From contig JAGIAF010000124.1 in the NCBI GenBank assembly GCA_017745015.1, positions 1-9,512 of the forward strand: DNA of 9,512 nt. The letters run 5' to 3'. This DNA is from Bdellovibrio sp. Its GTDB lineage: Bacteria > Bdellovibrionota > Bdellovibrionia > Bdellovibrionales > Bdellovibrionaceae. Position 1 is the stretch's first letter. Every line of letters begins with the position of its first letter. The notes beneath the pieces were generated by a model. It ran no database searches. It worked only from the letters and a program-made list of their open reading frames with translations, and had not been told where the DNA came from. The translations under genes were made by a program, and so were the position numbers. Shown here piece after piece: positions 6,801-9,512 of this stretch.

Positions 6801-8531
6801 TTCGCTTCTGCAGTGACAGTGCCTGATACGACGATCAATGTGAATTTTAGTAAAGAGCTAAATTATCACTATGAAAGAGCGAAAGTAGCCGGAGACTTCA
6901 ACGGTGATGGTTATCAAGATGTTGTAACTCAAGTGTCCGTAGGAAGTACTGTTGAGCTGGTCGTTTATTACGGAAGCCCAACGGGACTTGTGACAACTCC
7001 AGACCCGTCGCGAACACCCGTCAGCGCATTGGCTCCACTGAAGCTCGTGGTTGATCTTGATCCTGGTTTTGGTCTCGAATTTCATCGCGTCGGCAGCGTG
7101 AATGGGGATGCCTATGACGATCTTTTTGTAATTGGTAATAAGGGTTCTTACATATTCTATGGTTCTTCAAGTGGTATTGTCTCTGGCAGTGCTCCGTCTG
7201 TAGCCCCAGTCGGCCAAAACCCATTGAGTTTTGCGTTGTATGATGCCAATGGAGTTTACTTCCATAATTTTGGCAACACTCCTCGTACGGCGGGCCGACT
7301 TCCAACAACGAATTTGAGTTACTCGACTTTCAATCCCGTGAATCGTTCTGTGACTTATGGGGACTTCAATGGTGACGGCTATACTGACTTTGCAGTGTCT
7401 TCTGAATCAGTGGATCTGCCTTCGGTGGATGTACGCGTAGGAACGATTTTGTATACGACGGCGAATTATGGTCGCGTGTACGTCTTCTATGGATCTAAAG
7501 ATGGTCCTCAGACGAATCGTACGAACGGCAAAGTCATGCTGAACGATGGAACAGGGGCTTCCGGTGCCGCTGGAGATATTGTTATTGATAATCCATGCAC
7601 GACTTCCACTCCTGCCGTTTGTAAAGTACAGATGCTTCTTTCCAATGAAACAACTGGTGGTGTCCGATTTGGATGGAGTCTGACGGGATTGAAATCTCTC
7701 GAAACGCTTTCGGGAGAAACGATCGACGAGCTTGTCATCGGAGATCCTGAATTCAGTGCCTCGGCGGGCCGTGTTTATCTTTATAAAGGCACAACTCGTG
7801 GCTTATCTTATACGCCATTGCAAAAATTGGCGGGCGCGAATGGAGCTGAAACATTTGGCTATAGTGTTGTAGCTGCGGGAGACCTCAACGGGGATGGAGT
7901 GCCGGATTTGGCAATCAGTGCTCCCCGTTTGATAAACAGCATCTATGGAACTGTTTATATATTCTATGGTGGTCAAGTAGGGTCCGTCATGGCGTTTGTT
8001 GGAGCAACGGATATTAACTCCACAACGTATTTTGGAACGGGCGCTCTAGCTAAAAACACACTTCATTCAACGGCAACGGACTTACGTCCGCAAAGAGTGA
8101 TTCCAGATATTTTCAACCCGCCGTCTTCAGGCAATGAAGAAAACTTTGGTGTGGGACTGGCAGCGGTTGGTGACATCAATGCGGATGGATATGCTGATTT
8201 GATGGTTAACGTACCGGGTAAGCAATATGACTTAGACGAAGTTTTACCTTATACGGGGGCTTTCGTTGCGTTCTATGGTGGTCCATTGGGATTGAAAATT
8301 GATTCGGCTCCGACCACAACTCCGCGTTGTTATGGCGGGGTGTCGGCAACGTGTGAGCCGTTCTTAATGTATTTACCGAATCGAGAGCAGTACGAATATT
8401 CTTATATTTCTAGCTCACCAGCTGGCGACATTAACGGGGATGGAATTCCTGATGTACTGCTTGCTTCACCGGGCCGCAGCCATCCTTCTGGCAAGGCTTT
8501 TTCTACGGGAGTGGTCTATGTCCTTTACTAA
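3831..8531 (+). CDS. FN3 and FG-GAP (integrin-alpha-like) repeat lipoprotein
   Basis: 1566 aa. The N-terminus MKHILWSILVIVILSAC is a lipoprotein signal with lipobox LSAC, so Cys17 should be acylated and the protein held on a membrane, probably the outer one. Two FN3 domains follow (about 31-115 and 117-206), then a third beta-sandwich (221-303) and a linker. Residues 338-1566 are FG-GAP repeats. Eight intact calcium loops of the form D-x-N/D-x-D-G-x-x-D lie at 345-353, 550-558, 956-964, 1022-1030, 1178-1186, 1351-1359, 1448-1456 and 1533-1541. Counting degenerate repeats I find 14 blades, enough for two seven-bladed propellers. Besides Cys17 there are 20 cysteines, many in local pairs, consistent with disulfides outside the cytoplasm. 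An in-frame GTG at 3810 would add MKYKLIV; neither start has a Shine-Dalgarno site, and I prefer ATG 3831 because it gives a standard lipoprotein signal. Such proteins typically bind ligands or mediate adhesion; the partner here is unknown. The 3' end overlaps the next gene. Confidence 0.9.
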   Translation: MKHILWSILVIVILSACNNAGLQGTSIPSKFDGVQSALAISPTTVKLSWPLQARFKEYRVYRKGFNVAEKVETFATTNISPLAPDTYYDFSVTGVDAISGDETGYENFLSVKTMSNFAGVPASGVTAQANGSVEVSWIKNGEGVTYKIYSKKENDTWDLTTPSATIVNKSVGSVTNLPSGAKYCFWVMAYYQDGTFEPTNMSEAYINSKAQCVLVQSQLANLPTVKMQMAFVGNFPWFWTEGGDSTYTTEIFERSTDIRWALVNGNDYFRSIVPISPGQKDMYAKVTSQAGTSTIVSVLVEGSGTLKKPLVRALEGSGAKAPLTPRLVNAGLGMQELGEQVVVGDFNCDGLMDVAIAAPKATAVISDKHYDSTGAVVIYYGYDAPPYYDPVSGTSIDPKPTLKMDVAPSPDASYPNPQLIYYPGLNTGARLGNGLAVGNINGDCFSRYTDLADPKANRIGLCDDLYTPASGTPDIEKIKKIYKCDDLAMRTNDGQVYVVFGDPVRGLVTGAGGTSYGLNETTCDPISFKCRPVKVKDASTMYVHSISFGDFNNDGFDDLALGLTNTTGTREVQVLRGDRMGLYPVTSTKAFPSIKAETAVAGVTMTLTDGTFVGKSVTELYGSALGTAYNSRVCENNATYKFRQSPYAGETSPAPKTKGFDFTKCDDLVVGVPGRASARGSVISCKATMPTIASGAVDLQKIIGWTCLESYPVLSSEGNYITVGGYGSSILGVPNQNGYPLTNIIGTTNNVPNVNGAVFVGAPTSTVNGAANAGAVFGYYVTPRSNDYDTGGINGILEVPQSVTAINRVACDSRNTNLTTGSLKHCENQVIHTSPAESNVQFGAAIGTVADIETISRGMPSLAISAPYRATTSSSGNASISGSGVIYLFKPDVSTLGYEGATRIDTPRLSDNDATSCTSNCTWYSGGVNPFGASIIYARDLSTNANFGYGAAAGADFNGDGSGDVIVGAPFHSSPTYYNGAAFIFNSTGNFASAVTVPDTTINVNFSKELNYHYERAKVAGDFNGDGYQDVVTQVSVGSTVELVVYYGSPTGLVTTPDPSRTPVSALAPLKLVVDLDPGFGLEFHRVGSVNGDAYDDLFVIGNKGSYIFYGSSSGIVSGSAPSVAPVGQNPLSFALYDANGVYFHNFGNTPRTAGRLPTTNLSYSTFNPVNRSVTYGDFNGDGYTDFAVSSESVDLPSVDVRVGTILYTTANYGRVYVFYGSKDGPQTNRTNGKVMLNDGTGASGAAGDIVIDNPCTTSTPAVCKVQMLLSNETTGGVRFGWSLTGLKSLETLSGETIDELVIGDPEFSASAGRVYLYKGTTRGLSYTPLQKLAGANGAETFGYSVVAAGDLNGDGVPDLAISAPRLINSIYGTVYIFYGGQVGSVMAFVGATDINSTTYFGTGALAKNTLHSTATDLRPQRVIPDIFNPPSSGNEENFGVGLAAVGDINADGYADLMVNVPGKQYDLDEVLPYTGAFVAFYGGPLGLKIDSAPTTTPRCYGGVSATCEPFLMYLPNREQYEYSYISSSPAGDINGDGIPDVLLASPGRSHPSGKAFSTGVVYVLY
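4842..8528 (+). repeat. 14 FG-GAP blades, likely two seven-bladed beta-propellers
   Basis: Blades recur about every 50-120 residues, each with a G-D-F/I/L-N-G-D-G loop or a degenerate form, then a hydrophobic strand (DLAISAP type) and a closing strand (VYVFYG type). Blades 1-7 span 4842-6785. Blades 8-14 span 6876-8528 and end at the stop codon. Fourteen of the protein's cysteines are in the first propeller and four in the second. Blades 2, 4, 5, 6, 9 and 11 have interrupted or degenerate calcium loops. The blade count is by eye; the sevenfold grouping is inference. Confidence 0.7.
8508..8511 (+). promoter_or_regulatory. internal ribosome binding site (GGAG) for the second lipoprotein
   Basis: ggag at 8508-8511 lies 6 nt before ATG 8518, inside the coding sequence of the upstream gene. 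It is the best Shine-Dalgarno match seen at any start in the window. It decides the start of the downstream gene and suggests translational coupling. Confidence 0.7.
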
Positions 8532-9512
8532 ATTATTGAAGTGGGCATTTGCAGGATGCGTGATCATTTCAACTTTGTCTTGTACTGAGAAGTTAGAGAC
8601 AGGAACAGTGTTGAAGGACTTTACCGGTATTGCGGGCGTGGATCCATTGTCTCCAACGGCGGTTCGAGTCTATTGGAATTTGCATGATCGTTATAAAAAC
8701 TATAAAGTTTATAACAACGTGTCTTCTACGGCCTTGGCAGAAACGTCTCGTGGCGACGTTATCATTCGTGATTTAAGTCCCGGAACGTCCTACACATTTA
8801 AAGTTGTCGCGACCGATGGCAGTTTGAGTGTGGGTGGTAATAAGGAAATCACGGCATCTACACTGACTCCTTTTACGGGAGTCGATAAAGTTATTAAAGA
8901 TTCCGATGGCAATCTGATTCTTTCCTGGAACTATGCTGCCAAAGTTAGTGAGTACCAGATCTTCTATGCGAAGTATGAAGATCCTACGGCTGCGAACACA
9001 AGCAATTGGACAAATGTCAGCTATACGTCGATAGATACCAAATACACTTTCCGTGGTTTGGAAGGCTCGACTCGTTATCATTTCGTTGTGCAAGTTAAGT
9101 ATCTTGATGATACCTATGAGCATCCTACAAAATCGGTGAGCATCTTCACGAACTCAACATTTCCAACTCCGGCATATTCTTTAAGTCCCATCTCGATTGG
9201 TGCATTGCCGTTTGTGAACGTCACGCCCGTCGTGAATTCAACATACAAGAACGATAATTATACTTCCAGAATGTATTTGGGTACCACACCAGTATCGGAT
9301 CCATTGATAGGGGCGGGCACTATCGTGTTTTCGCCAGGATCAAATATCACAAATGGAAAGCTTGATAATCTTTCTTTGCAAGTCAGCTATTCTGAAGCGG
9401 GTAAGACAGAGACTCTGATCTTCGATAAGCTCAGCACCTATATCAAAGGTATTTTGGGTTTGAAAGAAAGCCCGCCGATTAAATCTTTGGACTCTGGTAT
9501 TTCCTTCTTGGG
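8518..9512 (+). CDS. second FN3 lipoprotein, paralogue of the upstream gene (3' end outside window)
   Basis: 331 complete codons are visible and the frame is open to the window edge. The start MSFTKLLKWAFAGC begins a hydrophobic signal ending STLSC, with Cys22 the likely lipidated residue. This lipobox is non-canonical (Thr at -3), so lipidation is probable but not certain. FN3 domains lie at about 34-117 (core W53) and 117-213 (core W137), and a third beta domain at 216-305. The order and spacing match the upstream protein: Cys to first core Trp is 31 residues here and 32 there, and first to second Trp is 84 here and 88 there. Shared pieces include SPT-x-V-x-hydrophobic-x-W, R-Y/F-K-x-Y-x-V-Y and L-S/A-P-x-T-x-Y-x-F. 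The gene overlaps its neighbour by 14 nt in another frame, so they are almost certainly co-transcribed. I expect FG-GAP repeats to begin just beyond the window, by analogy with the paralogue. Confidence 0.88.
   Translation, partial: MSFTKLLKWAFAGCVIISTLSCTEKLETGTVLKDFTGIAGVDPLSPTAVRVYWNLHDRYKNYKVYNNVSSTALAETSRGDVIIRDLSPGTSYTFKVVATDGSLSVGGNKEITASTLTPFTGVDKVIKDSDGNLILSWNYAAKVSEYQIFYAKYEDPTAANTSNWTNVSYTSIDTKYTFRGLEGSTRYHFVVQVKYLDDTYEHPTKSVSIFTNSTFPTPAYSLSPISIGALPFVNVTPVVNSTYKNDNYTSRMYLGTTPVSDPLIGAGTIVFSPGSNITNGKLDNLSLQVSYSEAGKTETLIFDKLSTYIKGILGLKESPPIKSLDSGISFL

Noticed and set aside
4842..8528. Recurring GGxGATGG-type DNA motifs considered as a DNA repeat array or CRISPR.
   Set aside because: They are the codons of the D-x-N-x-D-G calcium loops, unevenly spaced and diverged, so they reflect protein repeats.
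8510..8540. Programmed frameshift fusing the two lipoprotein genes.
   Set aside because: The second frame has its own GGAG site, ATG and signal peptide with a candidate lipid Cys, and I see no slippery sequence. Two overlapping genes is the simpler reading.

Overview
The window looks like Gram-negative, predatory- or delta-type bacterial DNA. Large multidomain envelope proteins fill nearly all of it: a FecR/fibronectin-like protein, tandem lipoproteins with FN3 and FG-GAP (integrin-alpha-like) repeats, and a small secreted beta-rich protein ending in Phe. Base composition is close to balanced. This gene style is common in Bdellovibrio and relatives, so I suggest Bdellovibrionota. That is an inference from architecture, because no taxonomic marker gene is present.

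Layout. Bases 1-220 hold no gene I can support. They contain an imperfect duplication, a terminator-like hairpin (113-136) and a small inverted repeat. A short plus-strand gene (221-535) encodes a secreted protein of 104 aa. It converges, with only 3 nt between the stop codons, on a long minus-strand gene (539-3580, 1013 aa). That gene encodes a membrane-anchored FecR-like domain followed by eight FN3/Ig-like domains. Six of these are two copies of a three-domain block in exact 317-residue register.

The divergent intergenic region (3581-3830) is dense in dyad symmetry: a 21-bp near-palindrome next to the minus gene, a perfect 12-bp hairpin followed by T's on the minus strand, a 17-bp palindrome and a repeated 8-mer. 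I could not find a convincing -35/-10 promoter or a Shine-Dalgarno site for either divergent gene.

The plus-strand gene 3831-8531 (1566 aa) is a lipoprotein with two FN3 domains, a third beta-sandwich and, by my count, 14 FG-GAP blades. These would make two seven-bladed beta-propellers. A second gene starts at 8518, overlaps the first by 14 nt, has its own GGAG ribosome binding site and runs off the right edge. It is a paralogue of the first with the same N-terminal order (lipoprotein signal, FN3, FN3, third beta domain).

Taken together this reads as a cell-envelope or surface-display locus. A membrane-anchored periplasmic scaffold (FecR+FN3) is divergently arranged from a translationally coupled pair of propeller lipoproteins that could bind ligands, other cells or polysaccharide. 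Structure is well supported by the sequence. Biological function, including any adhesion role, is inference. No mobile element, CRISPR array, tRNA or rRNA was seen.
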